DNA from: Sambucus nigra | Taxonomy: Eukaryota > Streptophyta > Magnoliopsida > Dipsacales > Adoxaceae | Direction of reading: 5' to 3' | Assembly (NCBI GenBank): GCA_949130495.1 | Contig: OX422222.1 | Location: 272,108,109 to 272,172,108 of the forward strand | DNA length: 64,000 bases | Shown: positions 46,302-59,290 of the stretch, in pieces | Numbering within the stretch: the first letter of the stretch is position 1 | Layout of the letters: every line of letters begins with the position of its first letter | Translations under genes and position numbers: made by a program | The notes under the pieces: model-generated | The model's input: only the letters and a program-made list of their open reading frames with translations | What the model was told of the DNA's origin: nothing | Databases searched by the model: none

Positions 46302-47533
46302 TCCTCTATTGCTACGAATTCGATTCACTTGGGTATCCTTTTCATTTTCAATCCATAAAATAATTTTTAAAAATTCACGAAATGTGTCAAGTTTTTCTTT
46401 TTAAGAATACAACCCAAGTGAGGCGAGTGAAATAATCCACCATAAATAGAATGTAACTATTACCACAAAGGCTTACAGTTCTATAAGGACCAGTAAGATC
46501 CATGTGGATAAGCTCTAGAGGTTTTGTTGTTAAGAGTTCTTTAACTTTCTTATGAGTAGTTTTAACTATCTTTCCTTCTTGGTAGGTCCCACAGACAACG
46601 TTTGAAATAGATTTTATTTTGGGCAAACCTCTAACTATTTCTTGAGGGCTTAATTTGCCAAGACTATCGTAATTTACGTGACCTAACCTGTTGTGAAAGA
46701 TTTCATTATCTTCCATCTTGGCAATATTACAACTATCAGTACCTGGATTTACTATGTAATAGTTATCAGGAGTTCTGTGGCCTGTAATGAAGCAGTCTTC
46801 ATTCTCGTTTAAAATTTTGCAGTTTGTTTTTGAGAATGTGGCTGTGTGGTTGGATTCATAAAATTGCGATATACTTAACGAGTTAGCTTTAAGACCTTTT
46901 ATTAAAAGGACATCTTCGAGAATAGGTAGTCCCTTTTCTTGGAGTGTTCCCTTACCTATGATCTGAGCTGATACTCCATCTCTAAACAAAACTATTCCTC
47001 TTAAGAAGTCAGTTATGTTGATTAGTTTAGTATTGTCTTTGATCATATGTTTGGAACAACTCGAGTCTAAATAGCATCCAGAAGAAGTGTGTTCAACTTT
47101 TAAAGCGCTAATCGCAATGCTACACTTCATCTGGGGTATTCAATAACCTTTTCTAACCCAAATTGCTCTAATTTTAAAACATTTGCGTGCATTTGCTCGA
47201 ATATTAAAATTTTGTGAGCATTAGCTTATTTTTCAAAATATTTGTGCGCATTTTCTTGAGTTTTGACAGTTTTTTAAGCATTTGGTTTAGTCATGAATCT
47301 GGGACTCTTTCTCTTGGCCTTGTTTTTAGTATTATAGCATTTCTTCCTATTTCTATAGTTAGAGTTCTTGTTAGGCTGCTTAGGAAGAACGTTGTGATTT
47401 CTGTTTTGTCTATAATAGTTGAAATTTTTATAAACTAGTGAATTTAAGACAGGATTATTCAGACGTTTCTTAAAACATTCTTCAAAGTAGTGTCCATAAA
47501 CATCGCAATAAGAACAATATAGACGTATAGATG
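46302..47533 (-). pseudogene. Older copia element: second zinc knuckle, protease, GAG-pre-integrase and integrase N-part
   Basis: Minus-strand frame pieces in order: zinc knuckle CSYCDVYGHYFEEC (about 47520-47470) with a basic Asn/Lys-rich linker (to 47274), then 47130-46387. The latter has protease CYLDSSCSKHM (the Gly of the usual DSGCS is Ser), the GAG-pre-integrase segment NEIFHNRLGHVNYDSLGKLS with VCGTYQEGK (second Cys of the zinc site lost), and integrase start LIHMDLTGPYR then VDYFTRLTWVVFLKRK. A frameshift near 46390 leads to the region of the second catalytic Asp, reading RSNRGG (Asp to Asn), exactly where the sequence ends at 46302. RT and RNase H are absent from the window. Upstream gag lies beyond the inserted element, at 54550-56600. 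Confidence 0.8.
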
Positions 47534-47538
47534 GTTTC
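47534..47538 (+). repeat. GTTTC target duplication, left
   Basis: Matches 54545-54549; 5 bp is the copia integrase spacing. Confidence 0.9.
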
Positions 47539-49071
47539 TGTAAACGTTGTGAATCCCCGGATTGTAAACTCCTTTTCAAATTATATTTCCTTTTCTTGTT
47601 TACTATGCGGAAGCGTAAAAGGTGATGGTTCAACTTAAATACTAAATTTTAATTTCTTCTCTCAAATTAAAATTAAACCCAAGTGAGAATTATTTAAACA
47701 CATGCAAATATTAAATTTCACTTAAACCAATTAATTCAAGTCCTAGAGTTTGCCTAAGTCATAATTATCAATATTCCAAAGTTAGGCCAAACCAATTTAA
47801 TTAATGACTTGAATTAAATAAACAATTATCCAGATTTAATTAGCACCCAATTAAATTATGTGTGACAATTAAAACCATTTTATCTTGAATTACCCTAAGC
47901 ATGAGTTCTAATTCATTATGCAAGATAAGAATAAATCAATCACACTACACCGAGATGTACGAGGAAAAACCCACAACGGGAAACAACCTCGGACGGCCCT
48001 AGCCACAAATCCACTAAGTACGGAATTATAAATACAAGACAAAAAGGCTTACAACACACGACTCGATCCCTCTCAAGCCCCGACGCTTCTTCTTGTAGAT
48101 ACCTATTCCTAGCGGATAACCTTGGAGCTCCACCGCGGTCTCGAAATCCACCGATCGGACTTTATATGGTCACCGTCACCCGAGCAAGGAGCCTTTCTCC
48201 AAGTGGGTAATGACGCAACAACCTCTTCTTCTTTCTTTATGGGATGTAGAAGAAAACCCAAAACTTCTCTTTGAACGGAAGAGATGAACCCAGTGCCAAA
48301 CTCCAAGCAAGATATATGAATATGGGAACTTGAAAGAAACTAATTTTGGTGTAAACTAGAGTGGTGTATATTTTTTTCTTTGATAAAAACACACTCAAAA
48401 CATGATCTTTTTTCCTCTTTGATTTTACTCTCAAAACACTCTCTTGGAGTTAGTAAGATATGAAAAAGATTAATTAGAAAATGTTATTCCTGCACATAAT
48501 AAAGTCTGAGAAAAGTTGGTTAAGAAACATGTGGAGAAGTTGGAGAAAAACTGCTTTAAATCTTCCCGCCTGACATCTCGTTCGAACGACATTCTCGTTC
48601 GAACGAGTCTTCTAACGAAGTTCCAGTATGAACTCGTTAGAAGCTCGTTTCAAATCTCGTTAGAACGACAATCTCGTTCGAACGACATATCGAACGAACT
48701 TCCAGAAAGTTTGGAAAATTCGATTTTAGCCCAGAAAACTTTATAAACTTATTTTAAAGTTTTAATTAATTCTTTCTGAAAACAAAACACAGTTTTAATT
48801 AAACCTAACACCCAATAAACAAGCTCCAAGCTCCTATATATATATGATTGGATTCATACCTTGGGAGCATGGAACTATGGTTGATGACGTATAAACGAGG
48901 CACGAAATCGGCATGATTATGAAGCTTTATACTCTTTGCCGCTACGTCTTCAACAAACTCTTCATAGACTTGAGAATATTACAATTAAATACAATCCTAT
49001 GAAATAAATGTTTTTGTACGGAATTGAGCTAAAACTATATATGTACTTAATTGAAAATTTGTGTCCTTACA
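47539..49071 (-). repeat. 3' LTR of the gag-only copia element, 1533 bp
   Basis: Minus-strand ends TGTAAGGACAC (49071) and CGTTTACA (47539). Highly similar to 52897-54544 along its length. It is adjacent on the inner side to the polypurine tract AGAGGGGGAGATT. Three GTTCGAAC palindromes here against four in the partner. Confidence 0.93.
48570..48705 (-). repeat. TTCGAA palindrome array, 3' LTR
   Basis: TCTCGTTCGAACGAC, TCTCGTTCGAACGAG, TCTAACGAAG, CTCGTTAGAAGCTCG, CTCGTTAGAACGAC, CTCGTTCGAACGAC and ATCGAACGAAC in 135 bp. Confidence 0.9.
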
Positions 49072-49085
49072 AATCTCCCCCTCTG
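49072..49085 (-). other. Polypurine tract next to the 3' LTR
   Basis: Minus strand AGAGGGGGAGATT directly before the LTR start TGTAAGG. Confidence 0.9.
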
Positions 49086-50900
49086 GCTATTCCGGGACAA
49101 AAACCAAACAAAAATCCTAAAGGGCCATCAAGCTCACTAGACTCAAAACATAACCCACCCAAACTTGAATCAACCCAAGGATCAAACGCTTTGCCATTGA
49201 AAGATGTCGCTTTAGAAGAATTCCTGCACACTTAAGCAAACTCATCAAATGCATAGGGAATATCAAAGTATTTAAAGCAATTAACATAAATACTCCCCCA
49301 AAATTAATTCTCCCGCTACTCCCCCTAAGATAAATCTCCTAAACTTAGATAAGATTATAATAGTATAAGATAGGATAAGATACCATATCTCCCCCTATCA
49401 TATCTCCTAAACTTATATAAGATTATAATAGGATATGATACCATATCTCCCCCTATCATTCTCCCCCTTTTTGTTCAGGAATAGGCAAAGGATAAAGAAC
49501 AAATATAAAAGCATGTTGAAGCTTAAAGTGATAAGACATGAAAGCATATGGGCAACAAAAGCATAACTAATCCAAGATAGATACCAAAACTAAAGTATAC
49601 GCATAGAAGGACTAGAAAGCAAGGTAAAGGCAAAACAAAATGTCATATATATATGTACTAGAAATATATCAATAATGCACACACACATATATATAGATAT
49701 AAACACACACATGACACAAAATACAATAAGTTTGCACACTCGTATGGCAAAAATGTGCCATATGGAAACGGAAGTGTTGGGGTGTGAACTAGTTACAATT
49801 AAATTTAGACCCAATCACTTAAAAACATGTTCTCAGAGTTCTCATTTGATTGCAAACTTCATCACATTTAAATATAACCTCATGTGACAATATAGATTGA
49901 ACTCAATACAATGCATACAAGCCTAGTATATTGATGATTCTACAAACCAATAGAGTCATGACATGAGATATGCAACTAGGATAAACGGACATTGTGCAAA
50001 CCGTTGATATACCATCCGATCTCCCTCAGTAAGCATTTATATTAATTTTGAATGAATATATCAATCAAACATAGGCCTTGGCAAATTATTTCTCTTTTTA
50101 ATGCCATATTTTCTGTTTTTAGGCCTTTGGACCAGGTATTTCTTTTAGGTCCATTCAAAACGGTGGCTTACAATCGCAAAGAAATACATAGTCCTTTCGG
50201 AGCCCTTCCTCGTGCACATTTATATATATCATGTTTTCATTTTTTACACAAATCTCACGTGCAACGAATTTTGACATGCACTAGTCCTCCTAAGTCACAA
50301 ATATGTAGATGAAAAGATTGGAAGGAGAACACCTCACATAGCTCAAATATACATATGAAGTTAAAATTTCAAAAGAGCTCGTGCATGTGTGAATAGAGGC
50401 ATATAAAAATAGAATCCATTTACCAACACAAAATTCAACTGCTCCATCAAAAATATGGTAAAGAACATTTTAAGGATTGACAATCTAAACCAAAAGTTCT
50501 AGCCACGTGGGAGCGGAAAAGGAGAGATTCAAACACAAGTATATGCCACTTAAAGTGTGTCAAACGAAACTACACACAAAATAAAATCTTTTTGAGTTTT
50601 TGAAAATTTTAACCTAAAATGAAAAATATATACTCAAAAGATAAACAAAAATCATTTGAATTTTTCATTAAGCTTAAATTACCAAGAGATAAAATCCAAA
50701 TGATAAACAGAAATATTTTTGTAATTTTCATTTAATGCAAACAAAAATGAAGAAATAAAATACAAAAGATAAACATAAATCATTATTCTAGCATATGATT
50801 AAGCATGGGGCATAAACTAGAAAATGATTAAACAAGCATACATTTAGCATGTGAATATAGCATGAAGTACAAAAGATAAAGTATGCAAGCACTAACATAT
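49086..50900 (-). other. 3' non-coding domain of the gag-only element
   Basis: No pol motif in any frame. Within 49286-49475 the minus strand carries at least five more polypurine-tract-like GGGGGAG runs, two of them in an approximately 60-bp direct repeat (GATAGGGGGAGATATGGTAT). Farther in, blocks such as ATCATCAATATACTAGGCTT and AGTTCACACCCCAACACTTC (minus sense) match the plus-strand elements at 41 and 46 kb. Confidence 0.75.
49286..49475 (-). repeat. Repeated polypurine-tract-like motifs
   Basis: GGGGGAG occurs at about 49291, 49313, 49392, 49449 and 49467 (plus strand CTCCCCC), beyond the one beside the LTR. Multiple tracts are a described Sirevirus feature. Confidence 0.85.
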
Positions 50901-52832
50901 TCATCCTTTAGATTTAGCAAGGGAGGAGGAATGTGAAAGTAAATGAGAATCAAAAACCCTATTTTGCAAGGCAACCAAGTCAGATTTCCTAACCCAAATT
51001 AATGTAGAATGACTATCTTGGGGTGTAGGAATTTTAAATACATTGGTTGCTTTACGTTGGGATTTTCTAGGAATTCGTTTAAGATCAAAACAAAATTTCT
51101 TAAGATGACCTTTTCGACCACAATGTGTACAAGTAAAAACATGTCGAAAAGATTTACCTAAGGAGTGATTTCTAAATGCTTTCCTAGTAGATTCTCCTAA
51201 AACATTAGTTTTGGAGTTATGAGTAAATACAATACAAGTATTGAAGACTAAACCACAAGTGTCATTTTTAATTCGGACCATTCCTAATATTTTATCTAAT
51301 TTTTTCGAACGACACTCCAAATCAAATTTGACATTACAAGAGTCTTTTAATTTATTTTGCAATTCTAAAATGTTAGACTCTAATAAAACATTTCGCTCTT
51401 CAAAAGCAAGAAGATCCCTTTTCAAGGATTCCATTAAACCCCTAAGGCTATCTCTCTCGCCTTCTATATATTCGAGCTTCTCTATAAGAGCTTTCTCTTG
51501 TGTCCTAAGGTCTTCAACCAACATACTATTATCAACGACCTTGACACGTTCTTTCAAACTAGCTTCTAACTTCAAATTAGCTCTTTTCAATTTAATAGAT
51601 TCTTTATATAATTCTTGAAAAGCATTTTGAAGTTCACTCACATTAACCTCTTCTTCATTTTCACTCTCTCTTTCTTCTCCACTCTCACTGTCATCGAAAG
51701 CAAGAGAATCATAAACTATGACCTTGGAAGTGTCATGTGTTAACGTTTCATCAATCGATGAGTTCTCACTATCACTCACATGACTAGCCATAAAAGCCAC
51801 AAAATTAGGCTTAGTTGGGTAATCGGGTCCCTCTTCCTTATCACTATCACTAAGGGTCGTATTATATGCAATGGGTCGTTTACCCTCTTTCCTTAGTTTA
51901 GTGGGGCATTCAAAAGCCCTATGTCCATAACCCTCACAACCAAAGCACCTATTAAACTCGTCCCTATTTAAATTTTCATTAATAGGTTTAGGGATCTTCT
52001 CGATTTTGTCATACTTAGGAGTTTCAAATTTCTTAAAATCATTTTTAAATTTATCTTTGTTAAATTTAAGAAATTTTCTAAATTTACGAGCAAACAAAGC
52101 CATGTATTCCGAGCCACTATCACTCTCGCTCTCTACTACTTGTTTGACCTCTTTCCGGGCTTTTAAAGCAACGCCCTTTTCTATTTTCTTTTCAGTTTTA
52201 GAGGGAAACATGTCTAGTTCATAGGTTTGTAAATCACCTACAAGCTCTTCTAATTTCGTAGAGGCTAAAGTTGGTAAAGAATTTAAAACGGTCACTTTTG
52301 GAATAAATCTATCGTGTAGGGACCTTAAAATTTTCTTTACAACTCGGTTGTCGGGTATTTCCTCTCCCAAATTAAAAGATAAATTGACAATATCGGACAG
52401 TCTAGCATAAAATTCATCAAAAGTTTCATTATCGTTCATTTTGATAGTTTCAAATTGAGTGGTGAGGTTTTGGAGTTTCGAAGCTTTAACGACACTAGTT
52501 CCTTCATGAGTTAGTTGTAAAATATCCCAAGCTTCTTCAGCGGTTTTACACGTCACAATACGTCAGAATTCATCCGGTGTGACAGCGCTAAACAAGGCAT
52601 TCAAACCACGGGAATTAAAATTAGAAAGTTTAAACTCATTTTCAGTCCATCTATCGGCTGGTTTGGGAACACGTTCATTTTCAACTAATTGAGTTGGTGG
52701 GGACCACGCGTTAACTACAAACATCCAAACTCTCTCGTCGATAGATTTTAGTGCCAATTTCATTCGCGCTTTCCAATACACGTAGTTAGAACCATCGAAA
52801 ATAGGAAATTTAGAAAATAGGGAAAATTCCAT
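50901..52832 (-). pseudogene. Sirevirus-like Gag with one nonsense codon
   Basis: Structural polyprotein that would package RNA in virus-like particles. ATG at 52832 (MEFSLFSKFPIFDGSNYVYW) is about 50 nt inside the primer site and matches the usual copia gag opening. The frame holds 643 codons with a single in-frame TGA at 52563-52565 where relatives commonly have Arg, so a CGA to TGA change is likely. Order: DUF4219-like start, UBN2-type core (KILRSLHDRFIPKVTVLNS, residues about 165-190), zinc knuckle 1 CFGCEGYGHRAFEC (about 296-309), acidic Ser/Asp/Glu stretch, long coiled coil (about 400-515, e.g. LRGLMESLKRDLLAFEERN), zinc knuckle 2 CTHCGRKGHLKKFC (about 568-581), end IWVRKSD and stop. 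No pol follows. If the TGA is read through or recent, this was active not long ago. Confidence 0.88.
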
Positions 52833-52881
52833 TTTGGCCAAAAATATTAAAAGGATCTTAACGAAATAATTTATCGCTTTG

Positions 52882-52893
52882 GCTCTGATACCA
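52882..52893 (-). other. Primer-binding site of the gag-only element
   Basis: Minus strand TGGTATCAGAGC, perfect, 3 nt from the LTR edge at 52897. Confidence 0.95.
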
Positions 52894-52896
52894 ATC

Positions 52897-54544
52897 TGTA
52901 AACGTTGTGAATCCCCGGATTGTAAACTCCTTTTAAAATTATATTTTCTTTTCTTGTTTACTATGAGGAAGCGTAAAAGGTGATGGTTCAACTTAAATAC
53001 TAAATTTTAATTTCTTCTTTCAAATTAAAATTAAACCTAAGTGATAATTATTTAAACACACGCAAATATTAAATTTCACTTAAACCAATTAATTCAAGTC
53101 CTAGAGTTTGCCTAAGTCATAATTATCAATATTCCAAAGTTAGGCCAAACCAATTTAATTAATGACTTTAATTAAATAAACAATTATCTAGATTTAATTA
53201 GCACCCAATTAAATTATGTGTGACAATTAAAACCATTTTATCTTGAGTTACCCTAAACATGAGTTCTAATTCATTATGCAAGATAAGAATAAATCAATCA
53301 CACTACGCCGAGATGTACGAGGAAAAATCCACAACGGAAAACAAGCTCGGACGGCCCTAGCCACAAATTCACAAATACGAAATTTACAAATACAAGACAA
53401 AAAGGCTTACAACACACGACTCGATCCCTCTCAAGCCCCGATACTTCTTCTTGTAGATACCTCTTCCTAGCGGATAACCTTGGAGCTCCACCGCGGTCTC
53501 AGAATCCACCGATCGAACTTTATATGGGAACCGTCACCCGAGCAAGGAGCCTTTCTCCAAGTGGGTAATGCCACAACAACCTCTTCTTCTTTCTTTATGG
53601 GATGTAGAAGAAAACCCAAAACTTCTCTTTAAACGGAAGAGATGAACCTAGTGCCAAACTCCAAGCAAGATATATGAATATGGGAACTTGGAAGAAACTA
53701 ATTTGGGTGTAAACTAGAGTGGTGTATATTTTTCTCTTTGATAAAAACACACTCCAAACATGATCTTTTTCCCTTTTTGATTTTACTCTCAAAACACTCT
53801 CTTGGAGTTAGTAAGATATGAAAAAGATTAATTAGAAAATGTTATTCCCGCACATAATAAAGTCTGAGAAAATTTGGTTAAGAAATAAGTGGAGAAGTGG
53901 GAGAAAAACTGCTTAAAACTGCCAAAAACTGTTCCCACCTGGCATCTCGTTCGAACGACATTTCGTTCAAACGACATTCTCGTTCGAACGAGTATTCTAA
54001 CGAAGTTCCAGTATGAACTCGTTAGAAGCTCGTTTGAAATCTCGTTAGAACGAAATTTCGAACGAAGTTCCAGTATGCCTTAATGGGAAGTCGTTGGCAA
54101 TCTCGTTCGAACGACATCTGGTTCGAACGACAATCTCATTCGAACGACATATCGAACGAACTTCCAGAAAGTTTGGAAAATTCAATTTTAGCCCAGAAAA
54201 CTTTATAAACTTATTTTAAAGTTTTAATTAATTCTTTCTGAAAATAAAACACAGTTTTAATTAAACCTAACACCCAATAAACAAGCTCCAAGCTCCTATA
54301 TATATATGATTGCATTCATACCTTGGGAGCATGGAACTATGGTTGATGACGTATAAACGAGGCACGAAACCGGCATGATTATGAAGCTTTATACTCTTTG
54401 CCGCTACGTCTTCAACAAACTCTTCAACAAACTCTTCATAGGCTTGAGAATATTACAATTAAATACAATCCTATGAATAAATGTTTTTATCGGGAATTGA
54501 GCCAAAACTACATATGGACTCAATTGGAAATTTGTGTCCTTACA
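52897..54544 (-). repeat. 5' LTR of the gag-only copia element, 1648 bp
   Basis: Ends TGTAAGGACAC (54544) and CGTTTACA (52897). Nearly collinear with 47539-49071; the main difference is about 100 extra bp in the palindrome array (53935-54165). Differences elsewhere are scattered single bases. Confidence 0.93.
53940..54165 (-). repeat. TTCGAA palindrome array, 5' LTR (expanded)
   Basis: Four full GTTCGAAC palindromes plus near copies (TTTCGTTCAAACGAC, CGAAATTTCGAACG, TCATTCGAACGAC). The block GAACGAAGTTCCAGTATG-like is duplicated relative to the other LTR. Confidence 0.9.
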
Positions 54545-54549
54545 GTTTC
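54545..54549 (+). repeat. GTTTC target duplication, right
   Basis: Matches 47534-47538. Confidence 0.9.
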
Positions 54550-56600
54550 TTAATATTTTGAAAATATTTGAAAATAGGCGTGTCCATTTGTTGGACTTTG
54601 GCCTTATGTCTAACTGCAACATGTTGAAACAAAGGGGGTCTCCTTGCCTTATAAGGGGCAGGCATACTTAGCCTTAGGCTCAACATTTGACTTAAAAATA
54701 TTTACCATAACAATGTATGTTTTTTTTATTTATTATCGAAGTCATTTTTCAATGCTTGAAAATCTGGACATAGGTCATTAGGACTTATTCCTCCAGGCAC
54801 AAATTTCACATTTTGAAAAGGTTTTTTTAGTGCCTTAGGTTTTTGTTCAAATCCTATACCAATTTTATCATCAGAATTGGGTTTACTTGACGCTACACAA
54901 TCTTCAAAACAATTAGCATTATTTTTAAATTTGATTTTTTTTTAAGATTGTTGAAACGTTCTCTTTAGATTTTTCTAGTTCTAGTAAATTAGCCTTGTAT
55001 TTCTTTTCCAAAATATCATTTGACTCTCAAAGTTCTTTGATTTTTCAAGAAAAGACTTAGTTTTATTCTCATGATCCATACATTGAGTGGTGTAGTCCTC
55101 TGCACTCTGTTTTACCATAAGACTTAGGGTTTCTAGTTTCTTAGTAAGGTCCTTGACTGCTTTTTCAAGTTTAGCACTCTTCCTAAGAGTTTTAGTATAT
55201 AGTGTGTGAATGTCTTGGAGATCGTCATTATCGGAGTCACTAAGTGTGGTGTGTGGATTGTCCCCAAATGCTTCATCTTTAGGACTCACGCACACATTCA
55301 ATTCATCATTCAAATGTTCCCTTTGACTCACACCCCCCGTAGATGAACTAGTAACAATTTCAACATTAGTTGCATTCTCTAGGAAAAATATCATGCGAGA
55401 TAACAAGATTAGACATCCTATCATCAGGTTCAACATGAAGTGTAGGCTTATCTTCAGTATATAGAATCTTAGAAAAGTATGACATGCAACGATCAAACAC
55501 ATTGGGTGATTCGGGTTCATCATTATCTGAGTCGCTTGAATCGTCCCAAGTCTTACAAATATTGGTCCTATTGTTTTTGTTGTTCTTATTCATATTAACT
55601 CTACACTTATTGGCCATATGACCTAACTTGCCACATCTAAAGAATTCAATCTTTTTAAGGTCTACTATTGTTTTCAGTGAAGTGTTATTCTTGTCTTTTC
55701 TCATGAGGTTTGCTATTACAAGAATTTGAATAAGCAGACTTCCCTTGTTTAGAAGAAATATTGTTTCTAAATTTCAAAATCCTTTAAAAATGTTTGGACA
55801 TGAGGTCAAGATGATTAAATCATCTAAGTCACACTTATCAGAATTCAAGTCAGTATTAGGAACACCAAAGTGTGGTGTAGTCCCCTTAGACTGAAAGACA
55901 AGGTTTGGACTGGTGTGTTTCTTTTGATCATTGGAGAGTTATTTCTTAAATTGTAATATTTCCACTATTCTGAGTTTGTTATTAAGGAGTTTGGGAGTGA
56001 TATTTGGATCATGCATCTCCTCAATTTCATATCTTTTATTATCAAATTTTGGTGGAAGTGATCTCATAATTTTAGAAACTATCTATTTTATATCATACAC
56101 AATGCCATTAGCATGTAGTTTGGTAATTACATCAGTTAATTTAATGTAAAACTCGTCAATTGTTTCAGTCTTAGCCATCAAAAGTGTGTTATATTATTGT
56201 ATAATCATTTAGGTCTTGGCATCCTTAACACGTGTGTCACCTTCATGTGCAGCTTCCTTAAAGGTTGAACAAATAGATATTCTCTTAAATTCATGTTCAT
56301 TGATCGACATAAAAATAGCATTCTTTACTTTATTGTTATTATAGGAGGCCAATTTTTCTTCTTTAGTGAACTCGGTTAGGAGTTTTTTAACTCTTACAGA
56401 ACTACCTTCTGCAATAGGCTTAGTTGGGTGTACGTATCTGTTTTCTATAGCATCCCAGGCTTCATCTCCCAAGGTCCCCTAGATAAAGGCTTTCATCCTT
56501 ACTTTCCAGTAAGGGAAGTTAGTCCCATTAAGGAGGGGAGGCCTGGACAAGTTTCCCAGCCTCTCAAATTTCTCATCCATATTTGGTTATTTTTAAAACA
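54550..56600 (-). pseudogene. Gag of the older copia element (5' part)
   Basis: Begins near 56580 with a copia gag opening (DEKFERL, then a WKVRMKAF segment) and continues in 56472-56209 (GDEAWDAIENRYVHPTKP, then SVRVKKLLTEFTKEEKLAS). Around 55640-55590 a zinc knuckle reads FFRCGKLGHMANKC, its first Cys replaced by Phe. Acidic Ser/Asp segments and a coiled coil (KLEKAVKDLTKKLETLSLMV, about 55180-55120) follow. The frame then runs to the GTTTC insertion point and resumes at 47533, so domain order (knuckle, coiled coil, knuckle) equals that of the inserted element. Several stops and shifts; inactive. Confidence 0.75.
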
Positions 56601-56650
56601 ATTTCAAAAAACACAGGTTCTTAGAATGTTATGAAAATAAAGTACAGTGC

Positions 56651-56662
56651 TCTAATACCAAC
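56651..56662 (-). other. Primer-binding site of the older copia element
   Basis: Minus strand TGGTATTAGAGC, one change from the Met-tRNA consensus, 2 nt from the LTR edge. Confidence 0.8.
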
Positions 56663-56664
56663 TG

Positions 56665-58300
<1,636 letters not shown>

Positions 58301-58674
58301 ACCCAATACGAATATTAGGAAGTTTTGGGAATACAATTTTAATCCCAAGCATTTTAAACTCTAAATTTTAATTTTAGAAAAAGGTTTTTAAATGTTTAAA
58401 TAATCCTAAATAATCCTTAAAAATTGTAGAAAATTCCTTTTAGCCTATATTACCACACACACCTTATATATGACCTAAAATATGATAAATGCAATCCTAG
58501 AGTGTGTAGTGTTATTGGATTTCTACCTGTATGACCATATACCTTGTTGATGTAGACATCTTTGAGATCATGAAAAGGCAATGAGGCACAGGGGATGACA
58601 CAAATTTTGTCTATATTTTCAAACTAGATAAGCTCCTATATATTAGACTCAAGTAAGTCACATATATGGTGTGC
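58301..58674. other. Unassigned AT-rich spacer
   Basis: Nothing recognised; may include the outer end of the adjacent LTR. Confidence 0.4.
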
Positions 58675-59290
58675 TTCAATTGATTAATTGGAAAACATTA
58701 ATTGCTTGATGTTGATATTGTGCGGAAGAAGCATATCTTCACTTGAAGGATGGTCCTTAATCTTATTTAGAGTTCATATATTATTTATTTCTTATTAGTG
58801 CATATTTATTCTTGGTTAACTATTGTATCCATGTTCACTCCTTCCTCAATTGGTTAATATTTGGGTGAACACAACTTAGTGGAAAGCCTCTGTCATTGGT
58901 GGACACTTAGTAATTCTAGAATTAATTGAACTAAAATTGGACTTGTTGTGTTTGATTGATTAATTGGAAAACAAAGTTTACTTGATGTTGATATTACGCG
59001 GTTGAATGATATCTTCACCTAAGGGATGATCCTTCATTTCATTGAGAGTTTGTGTATTATTTTAATTTTTATTAGGGTATATTTCATCTTGGTTAAGTGT
59101 TGTGTCTTTGTTTACCCATTCCTTAATTGGTTAATGTTTGAGTGAATGCAAATTGATGGAAGGACTTTGTCATTGGTGAACACATAGTAATTTTTGGATG
59201 AATTAAATTAAAATTGAACTAAAATTAGACTTGTTGTGTTTAATTGATTAATTGAAAATTATTAATTACTTGGTGGAATCATCGTAATTT
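58675..59290 (+). repeat. Tandem repeat, period 276-288 bp, about 2.2 copies
   Basis: GATTAATTG occurs at 58682, 58958 and 59246 in the same context. The first two full units share TTGATGTTGATATT, ATATCTTCAC, TTCCTCAATTGGTTAAT-type and GTCATTGGTG blocks in order. Copies are diverged, so the array is old. Confidence 0.8.

Larger units (their letters stand above)
47539..54544 (-). mobile_element. Complete gag-only (non-autonomous) Sirevirus-like copia retrotransposon, 7006 bp
   Basis: All ends are present: GTTTC target duplications, two LTRs with TG...CA ends, perfect Met-tRNA primer site, gag, and a polypurine tract. The internal region is about 3.8 kb: gag (52832-50901) then about 1.8 kb without protease, integrase, RT or RNase H. 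A long Gag with an extended coiled-coil part, repeated polypurine tracts and CpG-bearing LTR palindromes are known traits of Sireviruses. It inserted in the same orientation into the gag C-terminal region of an older copia element. It needed pol proteins in trans. Confidence 0.88.

Noticed and set aside
47214..47438. Plus-strand hydrophobic frame
   Set aside because: Antisense to the Asn/Lys-rich linker after the copia zinc knuckle.
51241..52224. Plus-strand frames within the gag region
   Set aside because: Antisense to the minus-strand Gag, which has clear zinc knuckles and coiled coil.
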